The notes: a model not told the origin generated them from the letters alone. 64,000 nucleotides of DNA from DASQMT01 sp963839615 (GCA_963839615.1 CAWIVY010000003.1:120196-184195), one strand, 5' to 3'; positions 16,424-24,211 are shown, counted from the stretch's first letter. Program-made: numbers and translations.

Positions 16424-16627
16424 TCAGGCGGCGGGCGGGTCCCCGCGGTCGCGCGGGACCGTGACGCGCGGGTCGCCGGCCGCGTCGCCCTCCGGCGCGT
16501 GGTACGCGTCGCGCAGATCCCAGCCGCACACATTGCACTCCAGGTCTTCGGCCGGAACCGGCACCTTGCAGCGCGGACAGGGCACTTCGGCTCGGGAGTC
16601 GTGCTGGTGTCGAAACGGCAGGCGCAT
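16424..16627 (-). CDS. Small zinc-ribbon protein
   Basis: 67 residues with two CxxC knuckles, CPRC (about 17-20) and CNVC (about 31-34) followed by GWD, typical of a rubredoxin-like or zinc-ribbon mini-domain; the tail is Pro/Arg/Asp-rich. ATG at 16625-16627. It follows the 57-residue membrane protein on the same strand after 7 nt, so the two are an operon reading away from the kinase operon. Function unknown; zinc binding is inferred from the cysteine spacing. Confidence 0.65.
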   Translation of the reverse strand: MRLPFRHQHDSRAEVPCPRCKVPVPAEDLECNVCGWDLRDAYHAPEGDAAGDPRVTVPRDRGDPPAA

Positions 16628-16634
16628 AGTGGGC

Positions 16635-16808
16635 TCAGAGCACCACGATCAGCACGACGACCGCAACGAGCAGGACAACCGCGAACACCATGGCCCGTCC
16701 CGTACTGCGCTTACGTTCACGTACCGGACGGCGGTCCGCCGGTGGCGGCGGGTCTCCGAGCAACGAGCTCTCGAACGCGCGCCGCTCCGGTGGGGTTTGC
16801 GGCTCCAT
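16635..16808 (-). CDS. Tiny single-pass membrane protein (paralogue 1)
   Basis: 57 residues: a conserved N-terminal head MEPQTPPERRAFES, a basic proline-rich linker, and one C-terminal membrane helix (RAMVFAVVLLVAVVVLIVVL) that ends the protein. A close relative (MHPQTPP...RRAFES...RAM...LLL) is encoded at 21319-21486, in the same divergent position next to the second kinase operon. Start at ATG 16806-16808 with AAGGGA upstream, the same ribosome-site context as the paralogue. The first codons are 54 bp from an 18-bp dyad motif. Tail-anchored type; possible accessory of the sensor kinase, by position only. Confidence 0.75.
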   Translation of the reverse strand: MEPQTPPERRAFESSLLGDPPPPADRRPVRERKRSTGRAMVFAVVLLVAVVVLIVVL

Positions 16809-16861
16809 GTCATTCCCTTCGCTGGACGCATCCAGCATTCCGTCCGAGCGCGATCGCCGGT

Positions 16862-16879
16862 ATGGGGAGCGGCGCCCAT
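16862..16879 (+). promoter_or_regulatory. 18-bp dyad motif, copy 2
   Basis: ATGGGGAGCGGCGCCCAT, half-sites ATGGG and CCCAT in inverted orientation. It lies between the divergent small membrane protein (start 16808) and the 212-residue protein/kinase operon (start 16966), exactly where an operator controlling both directions would be. Confidence 0.6.
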
Positions 16880-16965
16880 TTCTTCGTCGTCGTTGCGTTC
16901 GCTCCGCCGTCGGGGGGTACGATGGGGTCAGGTGTGCCGGGAAGTCTGGTCGGCGGGGATCGACC

Positions 16966-17604
16966 ATGCACATTGCCCCGCCCACCTCTCGCCGTTTGGA
17001 CGAGCTTGCCCGCGCCGAGGGCATCCTCGGGCGCGATGACCCACTGGTCGCGGCGCTAGATCGTCAAGTGGCGGCTCTGGCGCAGCTACATGCCGCGATC
17101 GCGCTGTTACTCGCGAGCGGCGCGGGCGTAGTTGTCGTCGGGCGAGGGGCACTTCCGGTCGTCATCGCAAGCATCGTGGTGACGATCTGCTTTGCCTGCC
17201 GGGCGGCGCTGCGCCGCCTCGACCGTCAAGAACTCGTATGGGACCTCATCATCAGCGGGCGTGGCGATATTCCGATTGCGGTCGTCAGGCGCGAACGGAT
17301 GCGGCTGCTCGACCCCGAGCGCAGGGAGAAGCTGGCACGTTCCTACGAGTCCATCGGGGAAGAGCCGAGCGCATCAGGCAGAGTCGAGTGCCGCGCGTGC
17401 GTGATCGTGAGCCCGCGGGTTGTCGCGAAGCTGCGTCCGGAGCTGATGCTCATCGGGGCGCTGCTCCGCGACGAGGCAGCTGCCCTGCAGGGGGTCGCCG
17501 CTGCCGAGCATCTGATCCGCATGGGCTCCTCGTCGTTGTTCGGGCACGATCACGAGTTGCTTCGCCAAGACCTGCATCGGATCGAGTTCCTGCTCCGCGG
17601 GTAG
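16966..17604 (+). CDS. Two-helix membrane protein of unknown function
   Basis: 212 residues. A soluble N-terminus is followed by a hydrophobic pair at about 42-80 (LHAAIALLLASGAGVVVVG, LPVVIASIVVTICFACRAAL), then a charged cytoplasmic-type C-terminal half rich in Arg/Glu (ERMRLLDPERREKLARSYES, FGHDHELLRQDLHRIEFLLRG). No family recognised. ATG at 16966 after GGCGGGGA. The kinase gene starts one base after its stop, so they form one operon with the downstream regulator; it could be an input partner of the kinase, an inference from position. Confidence 0.65.
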   Translation: MHIAPPTSRRLDELARAEGILGRDDPLVAALDRQVAALAQLHAAIALLLASGAGVVVVGRGALPVVIASIVVTICFACRAALRRLDRQELVWDLIISGRGDIPIAVVRRERMRLLDPERREKLARSYESIGEEPSASGRVECRACVIVSPRVVAKLRPELMLIGALLRDEAAALQGVAAAEHLIRMGSSSLFGHDHELLRQDLHRIEFLLRG

Positions 17605-17605
17605 C

Positions 17606-18577
17606 GTGACCCAAGCCACGGCGGCGTATCCTTCGTTGCACGCCGTGCCGTTGTTGTGGCGAATCTTCGTGGGCAACGCGATCGTGCTCGGCGTCGCGAC
17701 GACGGCGCTCGTGCTCACGCCGGTCACGGTCTCGTTTCCGGCCGCGGAGCGAGAACTGCTCGTGCTGGGCGTGGGCTTGGCGGTCATGCTGCTCGTCAAC
17801 TTCGTGTTGCTCCGTCGCGCCGTGGCGCCCTTGCGGCGACTCAGCGTGGTCATGCGCGAGGTGGATCCGCTCGCGCCCGGACGTCGCGCGCGCCTGCCGG
17901 ACTCCCCGGCCGAGGTGGCCGCGCTGGGAGCCGCATTCGATCAGATGCTCGAAAGGCTGGAACAGGAGCGGCGTGATTCGGCGCGACGGGCACTGGGCGC
18001 TCAGGAGGACGAAAGGCTGCGCATCGCGCGCGAGCTGCATGACGAGGTCGGGCAGGCGCTCACCGCCGTGTTGTTGCAGCTCGACCGTGCGCAGGCGACC
18101 GTCGCCGGGGAGCCGAGGGAGCGGCTCCGGGAGGCGCGCGAGACGGCGCGGGCGACGCTCGAAGAGGTGCGCGCGATCGCTCGCAACCTGCGGCCCGAGG
18201 CGTTGGACGAACTCGGCCTGGCCGCGGCGCTGCGCCAACTGTGCGTAGAGGCCGAGCGTACGGGCGTGCTGGTCGAACGCCGTATCGAGTCCGGCGTCAC
18301 GCTGGACCGCGAGGCCGAGGTCGTCGTCTATCGAGTGGCGCAGGAGGCGGTGACGAATGCTCTACGGCATGCCGGCGCGGAGCGGATCGCCCTGACGCTG
18401 AAGGCCGACGGCGATGTCACTGTCTTGGGCGTTCGGGATGACGGTCACGGCATCGGCAACGCCGTCGAGGGAGCCGGCGTGCGTGGGATGCGCGAGCGTG
18501 CTCTGCTCGTCGGCGGCACGCTCAAGATCGCCGACGCCCCGGGTGGCGGGACGTCGATCACGCTGAGGTTGCCATGA
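17606..18577 (+). CDS. NarL-type sensor histidine kinase 1
   Basis: 323 residues. Two membrane helices (about 18-40 and 50-70) bracket a very short external loop; a HAMP linker follows (VAPLRRLSVVMREVDPL). The HisKA_3 dimerisation helix has His145 in ARELHDEVGQALTAVLLQL, the phosphorylated residue of this kinase class, and the ATPase domain shows the N box AQEAVTNALRHAGA and G box VRDDGHGIG, ending GVRGMRERALLVGGTL. The tiny periplasmic part suggests sensing within or near the membrane. GTG at 17606; the regulator gene overlaps its stop (ATGA), so phosphotransfer to that regulator is expected. Confidence 0.92.
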   Translation: MTQATAAYPSLHAVPLLWRIFVGNAIVLGVATTALVLTPVTVSFPAAERELLVLGVGLAVMLLVNFVLLRRAVAPLRRLSVVMREVDPLAPGRRARLPDSPAEVAALGAAFDQMLERLEQERRDSARRALGAQEDERLRIARELHDEVGQALTAVLLQLDRAQATVAGEPRERLREARETARATLEEVRAIARNLRPEALDELGLAAALRQLCVEAERTGVLVERRIESGVTLDREAEVVVYRVAQEAVTNALRHAGAERIALTLKADGDVTVLGVRDDGHGIGNAVEGAGVRGMRERALLVGGTLKIADAPGGGTSITLRLP

Positions 18578-19212
18578 CGACGACCCGGATCCTGCTTGCC
18601 GACGACCACGCGATGGTGCGGCGCGGGCTGCGCATGGTGCTCGACGCCCAGCCAGACCTCGAGGTGGTCGCCGAAGCGGGGGACGGCGCGGACGCGATCG
18701 AGCAGGGCCTTCGTGCTGACGTCGACCTGGCTGTGCTGGACGTCTCGATGCCGAAGCTGACCGGTCTGCAGGCGGCCGCCGAGCTCGCTCGACGCCGCCC
18801 GGAGCTGCGGATCCTGATGCTTTCGATGCACGACTCCGAGCAGTACCTCTTCGAGGCCCTGAAGGCGGGAGCATCGGGCTACGTGCTGAAGTCGGGCGCC
18901 GACCGCGACCTCGTCGAAGCGTGTCGGGCGGCGATGCGCGGTGAGCCGTTCCTGTATCCCGCGGCCGTGAGCCGTCTGATCCGCGACGTGCTCGCCCGTG
19001 CCGAGGAACCGGTCGATCCGTTGACGCCGCGGGAGTTGCAGGTCGTGAAGCTGATCGCCGAGGCGCACACGAGCGAGCAGATCGCCGAGCTGCTCGTGAT
19101 CAGCCCGCGCACCGTGGACCGCCACCGCGAGAACATCCTCGCCAAGCTCGGCATGCGCGATCGCGTCGAGCTGACCCGCTACGCGATCAGGCGCGGGCTC
19201 GTCGAACCCTGA
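18574..19212 (+). CDS. LuxR/NarL-type response regulator 1
   Basis: 212 residues. Receiver domain 1-125: acidic pocket Asp10/Asp11 (LLADDHAMVRRGL), phospho-acceptor Asp56 in LAVLDVSMPKLTG, Thr/Ser and Lys in MLSMHDSEQY and YVLKSGAD. A LuxR-type helix-turn-helix lies at about 148-195 (LTPRELQVVKLIAEAHTSEQIAELLVISPRTVDRHRENILAKLGM). It overlaps the kinase stop by 4 nt. DNA-binding dimer once phosphorylated; the 18-bp dyads around the operons are plausible targets. Confidence 0.93.
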   Translation: MTTTRILLADDHAMVRRGLRMVLDAQPDLEVVAEAGDGADAIEQGLRADVDLAVLDVSMPKLTGLQAAAELARRRPELRILMLSMHDSEQYLFEALKAGASGYVLKSGADRDLVEACRAAMRGEPFLYPAAVSRLIRDVLARAEEPVDPLTPRELQVVKLIAEAHTSEQIAELLVISPRTVDRHRENILAKLGMRDRVELTRYAIRRGLVEP

Positions 19213-19236
19213 GGATGGGTGGGCGCCCGGCCCGGG

Positions 19237-19254
19237 TTGGGAGCGAGCGCCCAT
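19237..19254 (+). promoter_or_regulatory. 18-bp dyad motif, weaker copy
   Basis: TTGGGAGCGAGCGCCCAT retains one perfect half-site (CCCAT) and the internal GAGCG...GC; the left half is TTGGG. It sits between regulator 1 and the 19281 gene, which starts 27 bp after it, a promoter-proximal position. Confidence 0.45.
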
Positions 19255-19280
19255 GGAACGACCGCGACGTGAGGCACAGG

Positions 19281-19589
19281 ATGGTCGCCGTGCGCATCCT
19301 GGTGCTCTGGAACGCGTGTCGCAACACCTCGGTCGAGGACGATACGCGCTGGGTCCACGCGGAGTCCGCGAAGCTGCGCGACTGCGACGAAGTGCTCGAC
19401 GTGTCCCTGCATCAGGTCGAGAGCGCGGCGCTGCGCCACCCGCGCCAGTGGGAGTGGTGCCTGGAGATGCGGGTCGAAGCCGCTGCCGCCAATGAGGTCG
19501 TCCGGCACCCGACGTGCGCGGCGTTCCTCGCCGACCTGCGGCTGCTCGGGACGCGGCCGTCGGTCCTGGTTCTCCCGGAGACGGATTGA
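19281..19589 (+). CDS. Small alpha/beta-barrel-like protein
   Basis: 102 residues: VRILVLWNA strand, DDTRWVHAESAKLRDCDEVLDVSLHQV, QWEWCLEMRVE and ADLRLLGTRPSVLVLPE. The order of strand, helix, strand, strand, helix, strand and the size match dimeric alpha-beta barrel (Dabb/EthD-like) proteins, but the sequence identity to any family I know is low. ATG at 19281 after GAGGCACAGG. Its stop overlaps the permease start (TGATG), so the two are translationally coupled. Confidence 0.65.
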   Translation: MVAVRILVLWNACRNTSVEDDTRWVHAESAKLRDCDEVLDVSLHQVESAALRHPRQWEWCLEMRVEAAAANEVVRHPTCAAFLADLRLLGTRPSVLVLPETD

Positions 19590-20842
19590 TGGCGCTGGCG
19601 ATCGGGATCTTCGTCGTCGCGCTCGGGATCATCGTCAGCGAGAAGGTGCACCGCACCAAGATCGCGCTCGCCGGCGGGGTCGCGGTCGTGGCCACGCAGA
19701 CGATCGCTCAGGAGGAGGCGATCGGCGCGATCGATTTCAACACGATCGGACTGCTCGCCGGGATGATGCTGATCGTCCGGCTGACCGAGACGACAGGCGT
19801 CTACACCTACCTCGCGATCCGCGCCGGCCAGATCGCCAGGGGCCGGCCGCTGTACGTCGTCGTGGCGCTCGCGGGGTCGACCGCACTGCTGAGCGCGTTC
19901 CTGGACAACCTCACGACCGTGCTTCTGATGGTGCCGATCACTTTCCTGCTCGCCGACACGCTCGACGTCGACCCCATGCCGCTGCTCCTGATCGAGATCA
20001 TCACGTCGAACATCGGCGGCACCGCAACGCTGATCGGCGACCCGCCCAACATCATGATCGCCGGCGCGACCGGGCTGACGTTCATGGAGTTCGTCACCAA
20101 TCTCGCGCCGATCGCCTTCGTCTGCTTCGTGGCAGTGACCGGTCTGCTCTACGTGTGGTTTCGGCCGCGGCTGCAGATCGCGCCCGCGGCGCGCGCGCGG
20201 GTGATGGAGCTCGACGCCCGCCGCTCGATCGAGGATCCCGAGGAGCTCAAGCGGGCGCTCCCGGTATTGATCGGGACGATCCTGCTCTTCTTCGTGCATA
20301 AGCCGTTGCACCTCGAGCCGGCCACGGTCGCGATGCTCGGCGCGACCGTTCTGCTGCTCGTCACCACGCAATCGCTGGAATCGTCGCTGTCTGGAATCGA
20401 GTGGTCGACGCTGTTCTTCTTCATCGGCTTGTTCGTGATGGTCGGCGCGCTCGAGGAAACCGGCGCGATCGGCGAGATGGCGGATGGCGTCGCCGCCGTG
20501 ACAGGCGGCGACCGAACCGCCGAGCTGATCGGCATCACCTGGATCTCCGCGATCGCATCGGGGATCGTGGACAACATCCCGTTCACGGCGACGATGATCC
20601 CCGTCGTGGAGCAACTGCAGGGCGAAAACGGCGACGACGCCTACTGGTGGGCACTCGCGCTCGGCGCATGCTTCGGCGGCAACTTCACGCTGGTCGCAGC
20701 CGCAGCCAACGTCGCGGCGGCGGGAATGGCCGAACGCAGCGGCCGCCCGATCCGCTTCGTCGAGTTCCTCAAGATCGGCGTCCCGGCAACGCTGGTCTCG
20801 CTCGTACTTGCCACGGGGTACATCCTGCTCAGGTACACGTGA
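19589..20842 (+). CDS. ArsB/NhaD-type anion or Na+/H+ permease
   Basis: 417 residues with 10-12 membrane helices, of the ion-transporter superfamily that includes ArsB, NhaD and SLC13. Two inverted halves each carry the conserved unwound-helix motif: NIGGTATLIGDPPNIMI in the first half and GIVDNIPFTATMIPV in the second, which form the substrate site. Signature ALLSAFLDNLTTVLLMVPIT is also present. The substrate (arsenite, Na+ or a carboxylate) cannot be decided. It is coupled upstream and overlaps the CBS gene by 1 nt, suggesting the CBS protein regulates or accompanies it. Located in the cytoplasmic membrane. Confidence 0.88.
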   Translation: MALAIGIFVVALGIIVSEKVHRTKIALAGGVAVVATQTIAQEEAIGAIDFNTIGLLAGMMLIVRLTETTGVYTYLAIRAGQIARGRPLYVVVALAGSTALLSAFLDNLTTVLLMVPITFLLADTLDVDPMPLLLIEIITSNIGGTATLIGDPPNIMIAGATGLTFMEFVTNLAPIAFVCFVAVTGLLYVWFRPRLQIAPAARARVMELDARRSIEDPEELKRALPVLIGTILLFFVHKPLHLEPATVAMLGATVLLLVTTQSLESSLSGIEWSTLFFFIGLFVMVGALEETGAIGEMADGVAAVTGGDRTAELIGITWISAIASGIVDNIPFTATMIPVVEQLQGENGDDAYWWALALGACFGGNFTLVAAAANVAAAGMAERSGRPIRFVEFLKIGVPATLVSLVLATGYILLRYT

Positions 20843-21306
20843 TGAACCCGCGCACGATCGCAGAGCTCGTCCACCGCGAGGTGCCACTGCTCGGGCAGGA
20901 CCAGCCGGTCGGCGAGGCCGTCGCGCTCGTACTCCAAGCCGCCCTGCCGGCACTGCCGGTCGTGGACTCCGAGCAGCGTCTGGTGGGGATCTTCGGCGAA
21001 CGCGAATTCATCACGGCGCTGTTCCCGGGTTACGTCGCGGATCTGAAATACGCCGCGTTCGTCCCAAAGTCGATCGACGCCGTGATCGAGAAGCGCCACG
21101 GCTGTCGCCGCGAGCCGGTGTCCCGGCACATGAACACGGAGCACATCGAGGTGCCGGGCGACTTCTCCGACATCCAGCTCGCGGAGGTCTTCATCCACCA
21201 CCGCGTGCTGATCATCCCGGTGACCCACGAGGGGCGCGTCTCGGGGATCGTCACGCGCTCGGAGTTCTTCGCCGCCCTCGCGGAACGCTTCGTCGCCACC
21301 GGGTGA
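20842..21306 (+). CDS. CBS-domain protein
   Basis: 154 residues made of two CBS motifs (about 1-60 and 95-150): PLLGQDQPVGEAVALVLQAALPALPVVD with LVGIFGEREFITAL, and HIEVPGDFSDIQLAEVFIHHRVLIIPVTHEGRVSGIVTRSEFF. Such pairs bind adenosyl nucleotides and act as energy or ionic-strength sensors. The ATG overlaps the permease TGA (TGATG), so joint expression is almost certain and a gating or regulatory role on the permease is likely. Convergent with the small membrane protein gene downstream. Confidence 0.88.
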   Translation: MNPRTIAELVHREVPLLGQDQPVGEAVALVLQAALPALPVVDSEQRLVGIFGEREFITALFPGYVADLKYAAFVPKSIDAVIEKRHGCRREPVSRHMNTEHIEVPGDFSDIQLAEVFIHHRVLIIPVTHEGRVSGIVTRSEFFAALAERFVATG

Positions 21307-21318
21307 CCGGGCGTCGCG

Positions 21319-21486
21319 TCAGAGCAGCAGGATCAGCGCGACGATCACGACGAGCACCAGGAACGCCGCGAGCATCGCGCGCGCCGCGCTCTTGTCGCGT
21401 TCCGGGGCGCGGCTGGCTGGTTGCGCGTCCGGCTCATCCCAGCTCTCGAAGGCTCTGCGGCCCTGAGGAGGAGTCTGCGGGTGCAT
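21319..21486 (-). CDS. Tiny single-pass membrane protein (paralogue 2)
   Basis: 55 residues: head MHPQTPPQGRRAFESWDE, a basic linker, and a C-terminal helix (AMLAAFLVLVVIVALILLL) that ends the protein. Clearly related to the protein at 16635-16808 in head, linker charge and tail. ATG at 21484-21486 with GAAGGGAG upstream, again the same context. Divergent from kinase operon 2, with two 18-bp dyads between them. Confidence 0.75.
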   Translation of the reverse strand: MHPQTPPQGRRAFESWDEPDAQPASRAPERDKSAARAMLAAFLVLVVIVALILLL

Positions 21487-21542
21487 GATGCTCCCTTCGT
21501 AGGGGTCGTGATCCAGCTTTCCGTGCGCGCTCTGCCCTCGCC

Positions 21543-21560
21543 ATGGGGAGCGCCGCCCAT
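21543..21560 (+). promoter_or_regulatory. 18-bp dyad motif, copy 3
   Basis: ATGGGGAGCGCCGCCCAT in the divergent region between small membrane protein 2 and kinase 2. A partial match, ATGGGTAGCGCTCTCCCG, follows at 21570-21587, and a full copy at 21592, so three sites are spaced about 24 bp apart, which suggests cooperative regulator binding. Confidence 0.6.
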
Positions 21561-21591
21561 TCCGACAGGATGGGTAGCGCTCTCCCGCAGC

Positions 21592-21609
21592 ATGGGGACC
21601 GTCGCCCAT
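21592..21609 (+). promoter_or_regulatory. 18-bp dyad motif, copy 4, overlapping the kinase start
   Basis: ATGGGGACCGTCGCCCAT, whose last two bases are the A and T of the ATG proposed for kinase 2 at 21608. Binding here would block transcription or translation initiation of the kinase, or the real start is further downstream. Confidence 0.55.
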
Positions 21610-22609
21610 GGTGCGCACCGACCTCGCGCGCCACGATCGCAAGGTGACCCTGTTCAGTCGCGTGGTCGCGATCAACGCCGGCGTGCTCGTGGCCGCGGCG
21701 ATTCTGCTCGCGGTCTCGCCGGCGACCGTCAGCCCTACGCTGCAGCTTGCCGAGGCTGTCGTGCTCGCCGTCGGCACCGTGCTGATGATCTCGGTCAACC
21801 TGCTGCTGATGCGGCGGGTGTTCGGTCCGCTCGAGCAGCTCACGCGGCTGATGCGCACCGTCGATCCACAGGTTCCGGGGCGCCGCCTGTTGCTCCAACG
21901 AGCCGACACGGAGGTCGCCGAGCTCAGCGACGCCTTCAACGCGATGCTCGACAGGCTCGAGCATGAGCGACGACAGAGCGGCCGCCGCGCGCTTGCTGCG
22001 CAGGAGAGCGAGCGCCGACGCCTGGCGCGAGAGCTGCACGACGAGATCGGCCAGACGCTGACTGGCGTCGTCCTCCAGCTGGAAGCGCTCCAGCGATCGG
22101 CTCCCGACGGTCTTCAAGCAGCGATCCTCGAAGCGCAGGAGACGGCGCGCTGCGGCGTCGAGGACATGCGCGAGATCGCCCGCGGTCTGCGTCCGCAGGC
22201 GCTTGACGAGTTCGGGCTGCGAAGCGCACTCGTTTCGCTCTCCTCGCAGGTGTCAGACCGCAGCGGCGTGCGCGTGCATCCACGGCTGAACGAGAGGCTT
22301 CCGCCGCTACCGCGCGAGCACGACCTCGCGATCTACCGCGTGGCACAGGAGAGCTTGACCAATGTCGCCCGTCATGCGGATGCGCGCCATGTCGACCTGT
22401 CGCTGGACGTGACCGATCACGGCGACGTCGAGCTCCGTGTGAGCGACGACGGACGCGGCATCTCGGCCACCGCCGCAAACGCGGCAGGCACCGGGCTGGC
22501 GGGCATGCGCGAGCGTGCATTGCTGATCGGCGCACACGTGACGATCTCGGCGAGAGAGCGTGGCGGCACGGAGGTCAGGCTCACGCTCCCCGGCGACAGG
22601 TCGGGATGA
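21608..22609 (+). CDS. NarL-type sensor histidine kinase 2
   Basis: 333 residues, same architecture as kinase 1: two membrane helices (about 18-37 and 47-67), HAMP (FGPLEQLTRLMRTVDPQ), HisKA_3 with His144 in ARELHDEIGQTLTGVVLQL, N box AQESLTNVARHADA, G box VSDDGRGIS, and end GLAGMRERALLIGAHV. The two kinases are paralogues across the full length. No obvious Shine-Dalgarno before the ATG at 21608 because a dyad motif occupies that place; a start at the in-frame GTG near codon 13 is possible. The regulator gene overlaps by 4 nt. Confidence 0.9.
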   Translation: MVRTDLARHDRKVTLFSRVVAINAGVLVAAAILLAVSPATVSPTLQLAEAVVLAVGTVLMISVNLLLMRRVFGPLEQLTRLMRTVDPQVPGRRLLLQRADTEVAELSDAFNAMLDRLEHERRQSGRRALAAQESERRRLARELHDEIGQTLTGVVLQLEALQRSAPDGLQAAILEAQETARCGVEDMREIARGLRPQALDEFGLRSALVSLSSQVSDRSGVRVHPRLNERLPPLPREHDLAIYRVAQESLTNVARHADARHVDLSLDVTDHGDVELRVSDDGRGISATAANAAGTGLAGMRERALLIGAHVTISARERGGTEVRLTLPGDRSG

Positions 22610-23256
22610 CTGTCCCGCTGTGCTCCCGCCTGCTCGTCGCCGACGACCACCGGGTCGTGCGACGTGGCCTGAGCCTGGTGCTCGACGCCGCACCCGATCT
22701 GCACGTCGTCGCCGAGGCGTCCGACGGCATCGAAGCTGTGGAGCGCACGCTCGCCGAAGACATCGACCTCGCCGTTCTCGACGTGGCAATGCCGCGTCGC
22801 AGCGGCCTGCAAGCTGCGCGCGAGATCGCCCGCCAACGCCCCGGAGTACGGGTGCTGATGCTCTCGATGCACGATGTCGAGGCATATTGCTTCGAGGCGC
22901 TCAAGGCGGGCGCGAGCGGCTATGTGCTCAAGACCGTCGCCGATCGCGACCTGGTCGAGGCGTGCCGGGCCGCGATGCGCGGCGAGCCGTTCCTCTACCC
23001 GCCGACGATTCGCACGCTGATGCGCGCCTACCTCGACGACCCCGACGGCCGCGTGCGTTCTCCGCTCAGCCCGCGCGAGGAGGAGGTCACCAAGCTCGTC
23101 GCCGAATCTCACAGCACGGAGCAGATCGCGCACCTACTGCAAATCAGCCCGAAGACAGTCGAGCGCCACCGCGAGAACATCCTCGCCAAGCTCGGCATGC
23201 GCGACCGCATCCAACTCACGCGCTGGGCGATCCGCCACGGCCTGGTCGAACCATGA
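22606..23256 (+). CDS. LuxR/NarL-type response regulator 2
   Basis: 216 residues: receiver with acidic pair Asp13/Asp14 (LLVADDHRVVRRGL), phospho-acceptor Asp59 in LAVLDVAMPRRSG, and LKTVADRDLVEACRAAMRGEPF shared almost word for word with regulator 1. The helix-turn-helix reads LSPREEEVTKLVAESHSTEQ and ISPKTVERHRENILAKLGM; recognition helices of the two regulators differ only at conservative positions (RTVDRH versus KTVERH), which supports a shared operator. Coupled to kinase 2 by ATGA. Confidence 0.92.
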   Translation: MTVPLCSRLLVADDHRVVRRGLSLVLDAAPDLHVVAEASDGIEAVERTLAEDIDLAVLDVAMPRRSGLQAAREIARQRPGVRVLMLSMHDVEAYCFEALKAGASGYVLKTVADRDLVEACRAAMRGEPFLYPPTIRTLMRAYLDDPDGRVRSPLSPREEEVTKLVAESHSTEQIAHLLQISPKTVERHRENILAKLGMRDRIQLTRWAIRHGLVEP

Positions 23257-23266
23257 AGCGCCGAAA

Positions 23267-23284
23267 TTGGGGAGCGTCACCCAT
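23267..23284 (+). promoter_or_regulatory. 18-bp dyad motif, copy 5
   Basis: TTGGGGAGCGTCACCCAT, with one perfect half-site and one change in the left half. It lies 11 bp after the stop of regulator 2 and 35 bp before the preferred start of the membrane protein gene. Confidence 0.5.
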
Positions 23285-23318
23285 AGCCGCCAGGGGCAGT
23301 GACGACCAGCCTGGTGGC

Positions 23319-23609
23319 ATGGGACTCATCGCCTGGGCCGCACTTGGCGTGGCCGCCGGAGCGTTCGTGAGGGCGTTAAACGAAGACGAGCGCCAGGACG
23401 ACGTGGTCAGCACGCTCGCGATCGCGGTTGTGGGCGCTCTGCTCGGCGGCCTGATCGCATGCGCAATCGGAATCGCGAGCATCGGCTCGTTCTTCAGCCC
23501 CGGCACGTGGCTCATGGCGATCGCCGGCGCATTCCTCGCACTCGCGCTACAGCACGCGCCGCAACACCGCGCGTCGCCACGACGCAGCCACGAGCGGAAC
23601 GACGCATGA
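23319..23609 (+). CDS. GlsB/YeaQ/YmgE family small membrane protein
   Basis: 96 residues from ATG 23319. Three hydrophobic helices with the family wording: GLIAWAALGVAAGAFVRAL, STLAIAVVGALLGGLIACAIG, and FSPGTWLMAIAGAFLALALQ. These proteins are envelope-stress-associated membrane proteins of uncertain biochemistry. An upstream in-frame ATG at 23253 overlaps the regulator 2 stop but would add 22 residues not found in the family and read through a dyad motif, so I prefer 23319. The end overlaps the next regulator start (ATGA). Confidence 0.75.
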   Translation: MGLIAWAALGVAAGAFVRALNEDERQDDVVSTLAIAVVGALLGGLIACAIGIASIGSFFSPGTWLMAIAGAFLALALQHAPQHRASPRRSHERNDA

Positions 23610-24211
23610 TCCGCGTCGCCATCGTCGACGATCACCAGGCCCTGCGCCTGGGGCTGCACACGGCGATTCGCTCCGAGCCCGGACTGATCCCGGTCGGATC
23701 CGCCGCCAACTCGGCCGAACTCGCGCCGCTGCTTTACCGCAGCCGACCGGACATCGTGCTGCTCGACTACAACCTTCCCGACGCCGACGGGCTCACCGTC
23801 TGCCGGGACATCAAGGCCCACGCGCTCGCGCCGGGCGTGATCCTCTATTCCGCCTTCGCCGACAGCTCCATGACGGTGCCTGCCATCGTGGCGGGCGCCG
23901 ACGGGATCCTCAACAAAGGCGACCCGGCTCGCGACCTCTTCGAGGCGATCAGGACCGTGAGCGGCGGTGGCGACGCCCTACCGCCCGTCTCCGGCGACCA
24001 GCTCAACGCCGCGAGCAGCGAACTCGACGACGAGGACCTGCCAATCCTCGGCATGCTCATCAACCGAACACCCACGCAAGAGATCGCCGATACTTTGCGT
24101 GTTGACCACGCGGCGGTCAAGCACCGCATCGGGAGAATGCTCAGTCAGCTCGCTGCCCCGGTTCGACGCCACGGACAGTCTTCGCGATCACCGGCGAGCG
24201 CCTCGAGCTGA
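23606..24211 (+). CDS. Response regulator 3 with degenerate LuxR-type output
   Basis: 201 residues. Receiver 1-120 with Asp8/Asp9 (VAIVDDHQALRLGL), phospho-acceptor Asp54 in DIVLLDYNLPDADG, and ILYSAFADSS in place of the switch Thr region. The output part shows LPILGMLINRTPTQEIADTLRVDHAAVKHRIGRMLSQL, a LuxR-like helix-turn-helix in which the usual PREREVL start is altered. No kinase gene is directly adjacent, so it may be driven by kinase 2, encoded upstream in the same run of overlapping genes. A decayed copy of its first third lies at 16205-16341. Confidence 0.85.
   Translation: MIRVAIVDDHQALRLGLHTAIRSEPGLIPVGSAANSAELAPLLYRSRPDIVLLDYNLPDADGLTVCRDIKAHALAPGVILYSAFADSSMTVPAIVAGADGILNKGDPARDLFEAIRTVSGGGDALPPVSGDQLNAASSELDDEDLPILGMLINRTPTQEIADTLRVDHAAVKHRIGRMLSQLAAPVRRHGQSSRSPASASS

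Noticed and set aside
16966..19212. DosS/DosR-type hypoxia system
   Set aside because: The 18-bp dyad recalls LuxR-type boxes, but the kinases lack GAF/haem domains and the motif differs from the DosR box.
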